From assembly GCF_015751045.1 (NCBI RefSeq), contig NZ_BNJW01000014.1:17973-81972 (forward strand): a DNA stretch of 64,000 nt. The letters are read 5' to 3'. Source of the stretch: Enterococcus lactis. Its GTDB lineage: Bacteria; Bacillota; Bacilli; Lactobacillales; Enterococcaceae. The notes beneath the pieces were generated by a model. The model saw only the letters and a list, made by a program, of their open reading frames with translations, made no database searches and was not told where the DNA came from. The position numbers were made by a program, and so were the translations under genes. Of this stretch, positions 55,047-63,870 are shown in pieces (the stretch's first letter is position 1; each line of letters starts with the position of its first letter).

Positions 55047-55232
55047 TTTATTTCTAGAAATAATTAGGCTATAAAACTGAATGGTTTTTCGTTCTTTTAG
55101 CCAGACTATTTTATCGAATATTATACTTATGTAATTTGCTTTTAGGCAGGAAAAGCTCTGAAATGGAGCTTGTTTCAATGGAAGAAAAAGCTGCCTGTGG
55201 TATGATGAAGATAAAGAGAGGCGAGAGGACAC

Positions 55233-56618
55233 ATGGAAAAAATAGTGATTTTACATACGAATGATCTGCATTCACATTTAGAAAATTGGCCAAGGATCAG
55301 AAGATTCTTAGATCAGCGTAAACGAGAAAACGAAAAGAAAGAAAATACAACAACGATTACAGTCGATCTAGGTGATTTTGTGGATCGTTGGCATCCATTA
55401 TCAGAGGCAACGAATGGACAGGCGAATATCTTGCTGATGAATGAAGTTGGTTATGATGCAGCGACGATAGGAAACAATGAAGGCGTAGGAAATTCCAAAG
55501 AAGATCTAAATCATTTATATGATCATGCTGAGTTTGATATCATCCTTGATAACTTGTTCGATAAAAATACGTTGCAGCCACCGATATGGACGAAACCGTA
55601 TAAAATCATTACAACGAAACACCAGACAAAAATTGGCTTGATTGCATTTACTGCCCCGTTCCCGCTTACGTATAATCCAAATGGCTGGGACATACGCAAT
55701 CCATATGATATTTTGCCGGAATTAGTCGAAGATTTACGTCCACAAGTGGATGTTTTAGTTTTGATGAGTCATCTCGGGATTCAAGATGATTTACAAATTG
55801 CAAAAGAAATACCAGCAATTGATGTTATTTTAGGTTCGCACACCCATCATTTATTCAGAGAAGGTCATGTAGTCAACGATGTCCAAATAGCAGCAGCTGG
55901 CAAATACGGTCAGTATGTGGGAGAAGTCCATTTAACCATCGATGAAGAAAAAAAAATCCTTAAGCATTCGGCCAAAGCCATCCCTACAGAAACAATGACA
56001 GCTTTTACAGAAGATGAACAAGAGGTAAACGGTTACTTAGAACAGGGGCATGAGCTGCTAAAAGAAAAAGAAGTAGCGGATTTGCCGTTTTCTTTAAGCC
56101 TAGATATCTTCAGTGAGCATTCGTTTATCCAAGTAGCCCTTGAGGCGGTGAAAGAACGAGGAAAGACGGACGCCGCAATATTAAACAGTGGTCTGTTTTT
56201 AACTGAAATTCCAAAAGGACGGGTCAATCAAGATCAGCTTCACACGGCATTGCCACATCCAATGCACTTGCTGAATGTCACATTGGGTGGAAATGATCTG
56301 ATTCGTTTAGTTTTAGAAATAGAAAAAAATCGTCTTTTTTTACGTAACTATCCGATGAAGGGAATGGGATTTCGCGGCAAGATTTTTGGACAGATGGTCT
56401 ATAATGGAATCACGTATGATTCTGTTAACCACCAAGTCTTTTGGAAGAACAAGCCAGTCGATCCGACTAAAAATTATACTTTTACTACCGTCGATCATCT
56501 AATGTTTGTCCCATTTTTTCCAACGATCGAAATTGTTGGAAAAAATGAATTTTTGTTTCCTGAATTTATCCGAAGCGTGGTAGGAGATTACTTGAAAGCT
56601 CACTACCCAATCAAATAA
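55233..56618 (+). CDS. YunD-type metallophosphatase / 5'-nucleotidase
   Basis: 461 aa without signal peptide, so cytoplasmic. Calcineurin-like metal motifs: ILHTNDLHSHLENW, DLGDFVDRWH, GNNEGVG, and GSHTHHLF; the C-terminal 5'-nucleotidase domain covers about 280-461. It likely hydrolyses nucleotide sugars or nucleotide monophosphates. First gene of a four-gene run (yunD-yutD-HAD-membrane protein) conserved in Lactobacillales. Confidence 0.9.
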   Translation: MEKIVILHTNDLHSHLENWPRIRRFLDQRKRENEKKENTTTITVDLGDFVDRWHPLSEATNGQANILLMNEVGYDAATIGNNEGVGNSKEDLNHLYDHAEFDIILDNLFDKNTLQPPIWTKPYKIITTKHQTKIGLIAFTAPFPLTYNPNGWDIRNPYDILPELVEDLRPQVDVLVLMSHLGIQDDLQIAKEIPAIDVILGSHTHHLFREGHVVNDVQIAAAGKYGQYVGEVHLTIDEEKKILKHSAKAIPTETMTAFTEDEQEVNGYLEQGHELLKEKEVADLPFSLSLDIFSEHSFIQVALEAVKERGKTDAAILNSGLFLTEIPKGRVNQDQLHTALPHPMHLLNVTLGGNDLIRLVLEIEKNRLFLRNYPMKGMGFRGKIFGQMVYNGITYDSVNHQVFWKNKPVDPTKNYTFTTVDHLMFVPFFPTIEIVGKNEFLFPEFIRSVVGDYLKAHYPIK

Positions 56619-56654
56619 AAACAAGGTATAATAAAAAAGATAGGTGGTGAACGC

Positions 56655-57332
56655 ATGTCTGCAAAACAAAATGAACAGCAGAACGTTGAGCATAAAACAG
56701 AAATTGCTAAGAAAAAATCATCAGCTGAACAGGAAAAAACAGTCACAGAAGAATTGACAGCTGCTTTGGAAGAAATCGTCGAGGAGCCGAAAGCAGAAAA
56801 AGTCAAAGGTGAATTAGTGACGCTGTTAGATGACAGTAATTTTTTGGTAGGCGAAAGACATTATCGGCTTGTGTCCGATTATCGTGAAGGATTTAATGCA
56901 GAAAAACTGGGAGAACGATACAGTGATGTATTAGCCCGATATGATTATATCGTAGGAGATTGGGGTTATGAACAACTACGTTTAAAAGGATTCTTCCGAG
57001 CGGATAATCGACGGGCGCATCCGGATCAGCGAATTGATTCATTGGAAGACTATCTTTACGAATATTGCAATTTTGGTTGTGCGTATTTTGTCATCGAAAG
57101 AATCGGCGGTAAAAAAGAAAAGACAACTCAGCGCCGAAAAAAGAAAAAAAACCATAATCGTGCGTATATCGATGAGAAAAAAGGACCAGTCACATCGAAT
57201 CGCAAAAAAACGGTTATTAAAAACCGAAAAACAGAGTCAGCAAAAACCTCTGAAAAAGTAAAAAAACAGGAACAATCTAAACAAGTGGAAAAAACAAAAA
57301 CAGCATTTACGATAAGAAAAAGGGAAGAGTAG
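56655..57332 (+). CDS. YutD-family protein with charged extensions
   Basis: 225 aa. The YutD domain (about 50-155: LVGERHYRLVSDYREGFNAE, DYIVGDWGYEQLRLKGFF, CNFGCAYFVIERI) is central. A Gln/Glu/Lys-rich N-terminal segment and a strongly basic low-complexity C-terminal tail (about 155-225, KKKKNHNR and repeated KT/KK) flank it, making it about twice the length of the Bacillus form. Function unknown; the tail suggests nucleic acid or ribosome contact. AGGTGGTG precedes ATG. Confidence 0.88.
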   Translation: MSAKQNEQQNVEHKTEIAKKKSSAEQEKTVTEELTAALEEIVEEPKAEKVKGELVTLLDDSNFLVGERHYRLVSDYREGFNAEKLGERYSDVLARYDYIVGDWGYEQLRLKGFFRADNRRAHPDQRIDSLEDYLYEYCNFGCAYFVIERIGGKKEKTTQRRKKKKNHNRAYIDEKKGPVTSNRKKTVIKNRKTESAKTSEKVKKQEQSKQVEKTKTAFTIRKREE

Positions 57333-57339
57333 TGGATGA

Positions 57340-58104
57340 ATGGATTATAAAGGATATTTAATTGATTTAGACGGGACGATTTATCGCGGGACGGAACCTA
57401 TACCGGCAGGAAAACGGTTTGTGGAAGAATTACAAAAAAGGAAATTGCCTTTCTTATTTGTTACGAATAACACGACTAAGTCGCCAGAAACAGTGGCTAA
57501 TCGTCTAGCAGATGAGTTTGACATTCATGTAGCACCAGAAACAGTTTATACAGCTACTTTGGCTACAATTGATTTCATGAAAACAGATGGAAAAGGAAAA
57601 AAAGTGTATGTTATCGGAGAAGCCGGATTGATTGACTTGATTTTAGCTGCCGGATTTACATGGGAAGAAGAGGTTCCTGACTATGTAGTAGTAGGGCTAG
57701 ATAATTATTTGACCTATGAAAAGGTCGTCAAAGCAACTCTTGCTATTCAAAAAGGGGCTACTTTCATTGGAACGAATCCGGATAAGAATATACCTACAGA
57801 ACGAGGTCTTCTTCCTGGAGCTGGGTCAGTCATCTCTTTCGTCGAGACAGCAACCCAAACTCCACCAATTTATATCGGAAAACCAGAAGCAATCATTATG
57901 GATAAAGCCGTTGAAGTATTAGGTCTGCAAAAAGAAGAAGTAATCATGGTTGGAGATAACTATGAAACAGATATCCAAGCAGGGATACGTAATAATATCG
58001 ATACTTTGCTCGTTTTATCAGGTTTCACAAAAGAAGAAGATGTACCTGGGCTGCCTATCCCAGCTACCTATGTGAAACGATCATTGGATGAATGGAGCTT
58101 CTAA
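57340..58104 (+). CDS. HAD-IIA family phosphatase (NagD/YutF-like)
   Basis: 254 aa. HAD motif I YLIDLDGTIYRG, motif II LFVTNNTTKS, the type IIA cap domain (about 80-180), and motif IV IMVGDNYETDIQAG. Hydrolyses small phosphate esters such as sugar phosphates or p-nitrophenyl phosphate; physiological substrate unknown. 7 bases after the yutD-like gene and directly before the membrane protein gene. Confidence 0.92.
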   Translation: MDYKGYLIDLDGTIYRGTEPIPAGKRFVEELQKRKLPFLFVTNNTTKSPETVANRLADEFDIHVAPETVYTATLATIDFMKTDGKGKKVYVIGEAGLIDLILAAGFTWEEEVPDYVVVGLDNYLTYEKVVKATLAIQKGATFIGTNPDKNIPTERGLLPGAGSVISFVETATQTPPIYIGKPEAIIMDKAVEVLGLQKEEVIMVGDNYETDIQAGIRNNIDTLLVLSGFTKEEDVPGLPIPATYVKRSLDEWSF

Positions 58105-58105
58105 T

Positions 58106-58765
58106 ATGAAAAATTCGAGATGGCGGTGGTTGGAATATGCCGGATTATTCAGCCTGTTTCTGACGCTGATCAGTTTGGCAGTTGGAGTGACGATCAATTT
58201 TCGACCGCTGTATGTATTTGATATCGGACATTTGCATATTTTGGATTATACTTCTTTAGACCAAGAGACATTACTGAAAAATTTTGATCACCTGATGAAT
58301 TATCTTAATAATCCCTTCCAAACAGTCCTCAGTTTGCCGGACTTTCCAGTTTCTGCTAGCGGCGCTCATCATTTTTATGAAGTGAAAATTTTGTTTTTAG
58401 TGGATTATGCTGTATTTTTCATCACTCTGATCCCAAGTATTTTGTTTATCAGATATTTGCAAAAGAATGATCGTCTTTGGCGATTGATTCGTCCGTTTCA
58501 GATTGGCATGTTGCTGCCAGTTATTTTCGTTTTTTTCATGATGATTGGATTTGATCGCTTTTTTATCCTTTTTCATGAAACGTTTTTCAACAACGATGAC
58601 TGGTTATTCGATCCTGTAACTGATCCAATCATCAATGTACTTCCAGAAGAATTTTTCATGCATAGCTTTATCTTGTTCTTTGTAGTATTAGAAGTATTTT
58701 TTGCTATTTTTCTTTTCTTAGGGAAAAATAGTTTGAAACAAACAAAAAAGAAAGAACTCGTCTAA
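58106..58765 (+). CDS. TIGR01906-type integral membrane protein
   Basis: 219 aa from MKNSRWRWLEYAG; six earlier codons overlap the HAD gene. Four hydrophobic helices (about 8-30, 95-115, 135-155, 190-212) with a long extracellular loop that includes the ASGAHHFYEVKILF stretch typical of this family. Function unknown. Last gene of the yunD-like operon, ending in a basic tail encoded within the terminator hairpin. Confidence 0.82.
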   Translation: MKNSRWRWLEYAGLFSLFLTLISLAVGVTINFRPLYVFDIGHLHILDYTSLDQETLLKNFDHLMNYLNNPFQTVLSLPDFPVSASGAHHFYEVKILFLVDYAVFFITLIPSILFIRYLQKNDRLWRLIRPFQIGMLLPVIFVFFMMIGFDRFFILFHETFFNNDDWLFDPVTDPIINVLPEEFFMHSFILFFVVLEVFFAIFLFLGKNSLKQTKKKELV

Positions 58766-58790
58766 ATAGACGTTTTCTTTCTTTTTTTGA
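58746..58790. terminator. Bidirectional terminator
   Basis: AAAGAAA and CGTCT arms pair with AGACG and TTTCTTT; lies between convergent genes and includes the end of the plus-strand coding region. Confidence 0.75.
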
Positions 58791-58791
58791 T

Positions 58792-59301
58792 TTATTGAGT
58801 AAGTCGACTTCTTTTTTCTGGTTCTTTGTGTGCTAATCGACTGGCAGCAGCAGCGGCGATTGCTCCGACGATATCATCTAAGAAGGTATGGACATGAACG
58901 CCATCGTGGCTGTTTAGTTCTTTTAAAATACCAGGTTTCACTTTATCGATATAGCCATAGTTCGTAAAGCCAATCGTACCGTAAACATTCACGATTGATA
59001 AAGCTAAGATCTCATCGATACCGTAAAGACCTTCGTCATCTTCGATAATGTGTTGCAACGGATCCATCAATCTTTTCTTTTCTGCTAATATATCTAATTG
59101 GATTCCGGTGATAATGGCGTTATGTACTTCACGTTTTGTTAATACGCTGTTGACACTTTCAGTACAATCTGCCAAAGTCAAATCAGAAATATAGTCTTTT
59201 TGTAAAAACATGACAAGTTGTGCGATATCTTCTACAGTTACGCCACGTTCCTTCAATAGTTCTCTTGCTTTTTCTTCTAAAGTCTCAGTTTTGACGACCA
59301 T
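58792..59301 (-). CDS. YutG/PgpA-type phosphatidylglycerophosphatase A
   Basis: 169 aa, soluble form. VVKTETLEEKARELLKERGV start, GIDEILALSIVNVYGTIGFTN and HDGVHVHTFLDDIVGAIAAAA are characteristic of the PgpA superfamily, which removes phosphate from phosphatidylglycerophosphate; in low-GC Gram-positives the activity is assumed by homology. ATG preceded by GGGGGAGCAATA. Convergent with the yunD-like operon. Confidence 0.85.
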   Translation of the reverse strand: MVVKTETLEEKARELLKERGVTVEDIAQLVMFLQKDYISDLTLADCTESVNSVLTKREVHNAIITGIQLDILAEKKRLMDPLQHIIEDDEGLYGIDEILALSIVNVYGTIGFTNYGYIDKVKPGILKELNSHDGVHVHTFLDDIVGAIAAAAASRLAHKEPEKRSRLTQ

Positions 59302-59412
59302 ATTATTGCTCCCCCTTTATTTTTTCTTTCTCTATTTCATGTTAACGGAACATGAAAAAAATGCAAGAAACTGCTTTCGGATCTCGCGTGAAATGCAGAG
59401 GAATCTAAAAAA

Positions 59413-60411
59413 TCAACTAGGACGAAGATTTTTATCATATAAGCTTGTGCTGTGACCAGGCTGAGTCCGTTCTTTTGGATTAATGTAGTGTAAAGCATTG
59501 TTCACTGCGGTAGGTGCTTCACCGAGCCCAGTAGCAATCAGTTTCACTTTTCCTTCATAGGTACAGATATCACCAGCTGCATAAACACCTGGAATAGAAG
59601 TAGACATATCTGATTTTACAGTGATGGCATTTCTGGTACTATCAAGTCCCCAAGAAGAGAGATGTTCTAAATTAGAAGTGAATCCATAATTGACGATCAG
59701 AGCATCAATCATCAAATCAATTGTTTCATCGCTCTTCACTTTTTTTAAGCGGATATCTGACAGTTCTCCATCGTTTCCAGACAATCCATCGATTAGATAT
59801 GGAGTAAGCAAGTTGACAGATGAAGACTTCAAACGTGATACGCTATGTTCATGCGCACGGAATTCCGGACGACGATGGATCAGGTAAACTTCGCTTGCAA
59901 TAGGCTCCAACATCAATGCCCAATCGATAGCAGAATCGCCGCCTCCAGCAATAGCAACTTTTTTTCCGGCATATTTCATCAAATCATTTACGAAATAATC
60001 CAATCCGTGGTTTTCGAATGCTTCAGCATTATCTAAATTCAATTTTCTTGGCTGGAATGAACCATTTCCTAAAGCTAAAATGACTGCTTTAGAATAATGT
60101 ATGCCTTTATTTGTAGTGATCTCGATAACTTCGTCTTCACGAGTAAGCGAGAGAACTTCTTCTTTTAAATGAAATGTATGGTTAAAAGTAGTTAACTGTT
60201 TTTCTAATTGATCGATTAATTCACTTGCTTTGATTGCTGGATAACCTGGGATATCGTAAATATATTTTTCAGGATATAATGTTGCTAATTGACCACCAAG
60301 TTGAGGTAGACTGTCAATGATTTTTGTTTTAGCTTGGCGCATTCCTGCATAAAAAGCGGCAAACATCCCCACAGGACCTGCACCGATAATTGTAATGTCA
60401 TAGATTTCCAT
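59413..60411 (-). CDS. Ferredoxin/flavodoxin-NADP+ reductase (YumC type)
   Basis: 332 aa from MEIYDITIIGAG, eight bases after GGGAGG. Thioredoxin-reductase-like: FAD-binding IIGAGPVGMFAAFYAG, NADPH-binding VAIAGGGDSAIDWAL, second FAD motif GVYAAGDICTY. The CxxC of thioredoxin reductase is absent, which identifies the ferredoxin/flavodoxin reductase branch. Monocistronic. Confidence 0.92.
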   Translation of the reverse strand: MEIYDITIIGAGPVGMFAAFYAGMRQAKTKIIDSLPQLGGQLATLYPEKYIYDIPGYPAIKASELIDQLEKQLTTFNHTFHLKEEVLSLTREDEVIEITTNKGIHYSKAVILALGNGSFQPRKLNLDNAEAFENHGLDYFVNDLMKYAGKKVAIAGGGDSAIDWALMLEPIASEVYLIHRRPEFRAHEHSVSRLKSSSVNLLTPYLIDGLSGNDGELSDIRLKKVKSDETIDLMIDALIVNYGFTSNLEHLSSWGLDSTRNAITVKSDMSTSIPGVYAAGDICTYEGKVKLIATGLGEAPTAVNNALHYINPKERTQPGHSTSLYDKNLRPS

Positions 60412-60621
60412 AAAAAATTCCTCCCTTTTCACACTATAGCAGAATTTAATTGAGAATGCTTCTCAAAAATATTTGAAGTTGAAATGGTCAGTCATAGAAT
60501 TTATTCATGGAATGCAGGCAGTGATGAAAAAATAAAGAAAAACAAATCTAGTATTTTTACGGAAGGTTAGGTATTATGTTATTATTATTTATGAAGTATG
60601 CAAATAATAGGAGGAAACAAT

Positions 60622-61206
60622 ATGGGATTCCCACAACTAGATTTAAAAAGTGAAAAAGGACCAAAAGCTGTTATCAAAACAAACCGTGGTGATATTACTG
60701 TTCAATTATTCCCTGAACTAGCACCGAAGACGGTTCAAAATTTCATTGAACTTTCCAAAAAAGGTTATTATGATGGCGTGATTTTTCACCGTGTTATTCC
60801 TGATTTCATGATTCAAGGCGGCGATCCAACTGGAACAGGAATGGGTGGAGAAAGTATTTATGGAGAAAGTTTTGAAGATGAATTCAGTCGTGAACTGTTC
60901 AACCTTCGCGGAGCTTTATCTATGGCAAATTCAGGTCCAAACACAAACGGAAGCCAATTCTTTATTGTAAATAACACAAATGTGCCAGCTAATATGCTTG
61001 GACAATTAGAAGGTGCTGGATTCCCATCAGAAATCATTGAAGCGTATAAAGGTGGCGGAACCCCTTGGTTAGATTTCCGACATACAGTCTTTGGACATGT
61101 ACTGGAAGGAATGGATACAGTAGATGAAATTGCAAATGTGCAACGTGGTCCACAAGACCGCCCTGTACATGATGTAGTGATAGAAACAATTGAAATTTCA
61201 GAATAG
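60622..61206 (+). CDS. ppiB: Cyclophilin-type peptidyl-prolyl cis-trans isomerase
   Basis: 194 aa from [14 protein letters not shown], after AGGAGG. Cytoplasmic, no signal peptide. [24 protein letters not shown] and [15 protein letters not shown] are the active-site stretches including the catalytic Arg and the Phe/Gln residues. A 25-residue insert relative to short cyclophilins ([18 protein letters not shown]) is a usual feature of Lactobacillales members. Own terminator. Confidence 0.94.
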   Translation: MGFPQLDLKSEKGPKAVIKTNRGDITVQLFPELAPKTVQNFIELSKKGYYDGVIFHRVIPDFMIQGGDPTGTGMGGESIYGESFEDEFSRELFNLRGALSMANSGPNTNGSQFFIVNNTNVPANMLGQLEGAGFPSEIIEAYKGGGTPWLDFRHTVFGHVLEGMDTVDEIANVQRGPQDRPVHDVVIETIEISE

Positions 61207-61232
61207 TTTGGTATGATACGGAGCAATTATAG

Positions 61233-61270
61233 AAAAGGACGAAACCTAGTAAGGTCTCGTCCTTTTACTT
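61233..61270. terminator. ppiB terminator
   Basis: AAAAGGACGA (61233-61242) with TCGTCCTTTT (61257-61266), plus inner CCT/AGG pairing; lies between convergent genes. Confidence 0.85.
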
Positions 61271-61281
61271 TGATAACTGAT

Positions 61282-62457
61282 TTATTCGATTGTTTCTAAA
61301 GCGTGCTTGATTCGATGAAGTCCTTCTAGTAAAGTTTCTTCTGGACAAGCAATATTCAAGCGCATATGTCCATGACCGGAAGGCCCAAATGTGATATCAG
61401 GATTTAATACGACCTTTCCTTTTCTCACTAGAGTGTTCTCTAATTTCTGGTCGTCTGAAATATAAGCGGTAAAATCCAACCACATTAAATAAGTTCCTTC
61501 AGGGTTCATTATTCTCACTTTCGGAAGATGCTGTTCAAAAAACTGATTAACTGTTTGAACATTTTTTTCTAGATAAGGAATCAGTTGACTTAACCATTCT
61601 CCACCGGTCTCATAAGCCGCTTGAGTCCCAATCAAACCAAAAGTGTTGATTTCGTGCTGTTGATTCATCACTAGATGTTTTTCAAATTTATCTTTCAGCT
61701 CTGGATTTTTGATAAATACCATTGAATTTTTGATTGCAGCTAAATTGAAAGTCTTTGTTGCAGAAGTAAAGGCAATGAGCAAATCGTCCAAATCGGGATT
61801 AATCGTCAGCATGGAAGTAAATGTATGATCGAATAAAGTCAAATCTTGATGGATTTCGTCACTAAACAGAAACACTCGATGTTTTAAACACAATTCGCTT
61901 AACTGTTTCAATTCTTCTTTGTTCCAAACGCGACCTCCTGGATTATGAGGATTGCACAAGATCATTGCTTTTACATTGTTTTCTTCTATTTTTTTCTCCA
62001 TGTCAGAAAAGTCCATGACAAAATGATTATTTTTTTCTAGCAAAGAGCTTCGAACAATGTGACGTTGATTTGTTTCTATAATAGAGGAAAATGGAGGATA
62101 AACTGGGTCGTGAACCAAAATAGAATCACCTGGTTTTGTAAAAGTTTGTACTGCTGCAGCTAAACTAGTCAACACACCACTTGTAAAAACAATATTTTCT
62201 TTCGTCAACTCAACAGCATGGCGTTGACGTTCCCAATGAATGATAGCCTGATAGAGTTTATCAGACAGAGTGGCATAACCAAAGATTCCGTGTTTGATGT
62301 ATTCACTAAACGCATTAGCTACCCCCTCGGGAGATAAGAAATCCATATCTGCTACCCACAAAGGAAGTAAATCATCCATTTGATATGTCTCGGCAATCGC
62401 GTCCCATTTTACACTTTCTGTATCTTTTCTTGAAATCTTTTTATCAAATTCGATCAT
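61282..62457 (-). CDS. MalY/PatB-family cystathionine beta-lyase
   Basis: 391 aa from MIEFDKKISRKDTESVKWD; the open frame extends 74 codons upstream across the divergent promoter, but GGAGGTATTGAG fixes this ATG. Fold type I PLP enzyme: VKWD start, LPLWVADMDFLSPEGV, CNPHNPGGRVW, SDEIHQDL with the PLP Asp, and SATKTFNLA with the Schiff-base Lys. It splits cystathionine or cysteine to ammonia, pyruvate and a thiol. PatB members can also act as regulators. Confidence 0.92.
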   Translation of the reverse strand: MIEFDKKISRKDTESVKWDAIAETYQMDDLLPLWVADMDFLSPEGVANAFSEYIKHGIFGYATLSDKLYQAIIHWERQRHAVELTKENIVFTSGVLTSLAAAVQTFTKPGDSILVHDPVYPPFSSIIETNQRHIVRSSLLEKNNHFVMDFSDMEKKIEENNVKAMILCNPHNPGGRVWNKEELKQLSELCLKHRVFLFSDEIHQDLTLFDHTFTSMLTINPDLDDLLIAFTSATKTFNLAAIKNSMVFIKNPELKDKFEKHLVMNQQHEINTFGLIGTQAAYETGGEWLSQLIPYLEKNVQTVNQFFEQHLPKVRIMNPEGTYLMWLDFTAYISDDQKLENTLVRKGKVVLNPDITFGPSGHGHMRLNIACPEETLLEGLHRIKHALETIE

Positions 62458-62538
62458 CTCAATACCTCCAGTCATTTTCGTCGCTTCTTTTTTTGAGCTA
62501 TTTACAGTATAATGATAAATGCGAAGAGAGGGAAGTAG

Positions 62539-62919
62539 ATGACTTATAAAATTGGACAAATAATTGAAGGAAAAGTAACAGGGATACAGCCTTATGGGGC
62601 ATTCGTCTCTCTTGATAATGAGACGCAAGGACTTATTCATGTTTCGGAAGTACAATCCGGTTATACGAAAAATATCCATTCATTGTTAAAAGTCGGGCAG
62701 CCAGTAACCGTTCAGATCATCGACATTGATGAATATTCCAAAAAAATCAGTTTATCTTTAAGAACATTAGAAAAAACAAATCCAGCTGTTCCTTATCGTA
62801 GAAAAAGATATTTCACGAATAAAAATCGTAAAATCGGTTTTGCTACTATTGCGGAGCAGTTACCTATTTGGATAGAAGAAGCGTTATCTGAATTAGAACG
62901 GAAAGAAAATAAGAAATAA
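62539..62919 (+). CDS. S1-domain RNA-binding protein (CvfD/YugI-like)
   Basis: 126 aa. A single S1 domain (about 1-75: GQIIEGKVTGIQPYGAFVSLDNETQGLIHVSEV, VQIIDIDEYSKKISLSL) followed by a basic linker and short acidic helix. Family members (general stress protein 13, CvfD) bind RNA or ribosomes and affect post-transcriptional control. Divergent from the PatB-type gene; AGGGAAGTAG precedes ATG. Confidence 0.9.
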   Translation: MTYKIGQIIEGKVTGIQPYGAFVSLDNETQGLIHVSEVQSGYTKNIHSLLKVGQPVTVQIIDIDEYSKKISLSLRTLEKTNPAVPYRRKRYFTNKNRKIGFATIAEQLPIWIEEALSELERKENKK

Positions 62920-62929
62920 AAAGTGTGTA

Positions 62930-62944
62930 TTTTTTCTGAAAATG
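62930..62944 (+). promoter_or_regulatory. CodY-box-like sequence
   Basis: TTTTTTCTGAAAATG differs from AATTTTCWGAAAATT at three end positions. It lies just upstream of a TAGAAT -10-like box for the next gene, a position suited to repression. Confidence 0.35.
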
Positions 62945-62976
62945 TGCTAGAATTTTTATGTAAGCCATAGAACAAG

Positions 62977-63357
62977 GTGATCGAGGTGGAAATTTTGGCA
63001 AGCAAAAGAGTTGCTGGTACAATTATGTTGCATTTGGAGGATGGTTCTAAAAAATTTTTGGTCCATTCAATTGATGACAAGTTGGAATTTGCGTTAGCGG
63101 AACTTTCTGAAGGGAAGACTGGTTTAGCGAATATACTTAATTTCTTAAAAGAAATAGTTCATATCGATGTTAGCAAGATTAGTTTGATGGAATTGACAAA
63201 TACACATATTAATCAGGAAAATGTTCCGTTGTTTGTCTTTGAGACTGAACAAAAGAATCAAAGAGAAGAATTAGGCGAAGGATATATTTGGGAAGAACCA
63301 GGTCAAATGCGCTCTGTTCTTGGAACTTACGAAGTAGAGGGAGTGCCTTTCTTCTAA
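62977..63357 (+). CDS. Conserved-looking hypothetical protein
   Basis: 126 aa if GTG 62977 is used; TTG at 62995 (MASKRVAGTIMLHLEDGSKK), five bases after GAGGTGG, fits the ribosome site better and gives 120 aa. Mixed alpha/beta sequence with no membrane segment. The C-terminus EEPGQMRSVLGTYEVEGVPFF is distinctive. No family recognised. Terminator directly downstream. Confidence 0.7.
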   Translation: MIEVEILASKRVAGTIMLHLEDGSKKFLVHSIDDKLEFALAELSEGKTGLANILNFLKEIVHIDVSKISLMELTNTHINQENVPLFVFETEQKNQREELGEGYIWEEPGQMRSVLGTYEVEGVPFF

Positions 63358-63375
63358 AATACAGATTAAGCGAAC

Positions 63376-63412
63376 AAAGAAGTTTGAATTTTTTTCAAAC
63401 TTCTTTTTTTAT
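63376..63412 (+). terminator. Terminator of the hypothetical gene
   Basis: AAAGAAGTTTGAA (63376-63388) with TTCAAACTTCTTT (63394-63406) and T-run. Confidence 0.9.
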
Positions 63413-63652
63413 TGTTTGATCCAGAAAAGACATTGAAATGTTCTGCTATAGATAATTTTTTAGTGAATTTTGTTTTCAAAATATGTAGAAAACGTTTGTA
63501 TAACGAATAATAATAATTGATCGAAAAATCATTTCACAAAGTAATGCTTAATTTATAGTTGACCGAGGAAGAAATACATGATAAATTTAACAGCGTTGAT
63601 TCTGGAAGTGGACGTTATATCACGTTTCTGAAAAAAACTTAAAAAATAGTTA

Positions 63653-63681
63653 TTGACATGTTGATAATGACATGATAAGAT
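63653..63681 (+). promoter_or_regulatory. rRNA operon promoter P1
   Basis: TTGACA, 17-bp spacer, TAAGAT. Preceded by an A-rich UP-like segment (GAAAAAAACTTAAAAAATAG). Confidence 0.75.
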
Positions 63682-63749
63682 AACTGAGTCGTTAAAAAAG
63701 AACAACTTGCGAAGCTCGATTCTATCGAAAAAAACTTCAAAAAAAGTTC

Positions 63750-63778
63750 TTGACAAATAACAAACAATAAGTTATGAT
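63750..63778 (+). promoter_or_regulatory. rRNA operon promoter P2
   Basis: TTGACA, 17-bp spacer, TATGAT, with an upstream GAAAAAAACTTCAAAAAAAG very similar to that before P1. Confidence 0.85.
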
Positions 63779-63835
63779 AAATGAGTTGCTGAAAGATTTC
63801 GAAAAACGAAATCGAAAAAAACTTTTAAAAAAGAG

Positions 63836-63864
63836 TTGACAATCACTTGTCGCTCTGATATGAT
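63836..63864 (+). promoter_or_regulatory. rRNA operon promoter P3
   Basis: TTGACA, 17-bp spacer, TATGAT, again behind GAAAAAAACTTTTAAAAAAG. Closest to the rRNA leader and probably the main promoter. Confidence 0.88.
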
Positions 63865-63870
63865 ATAAAA

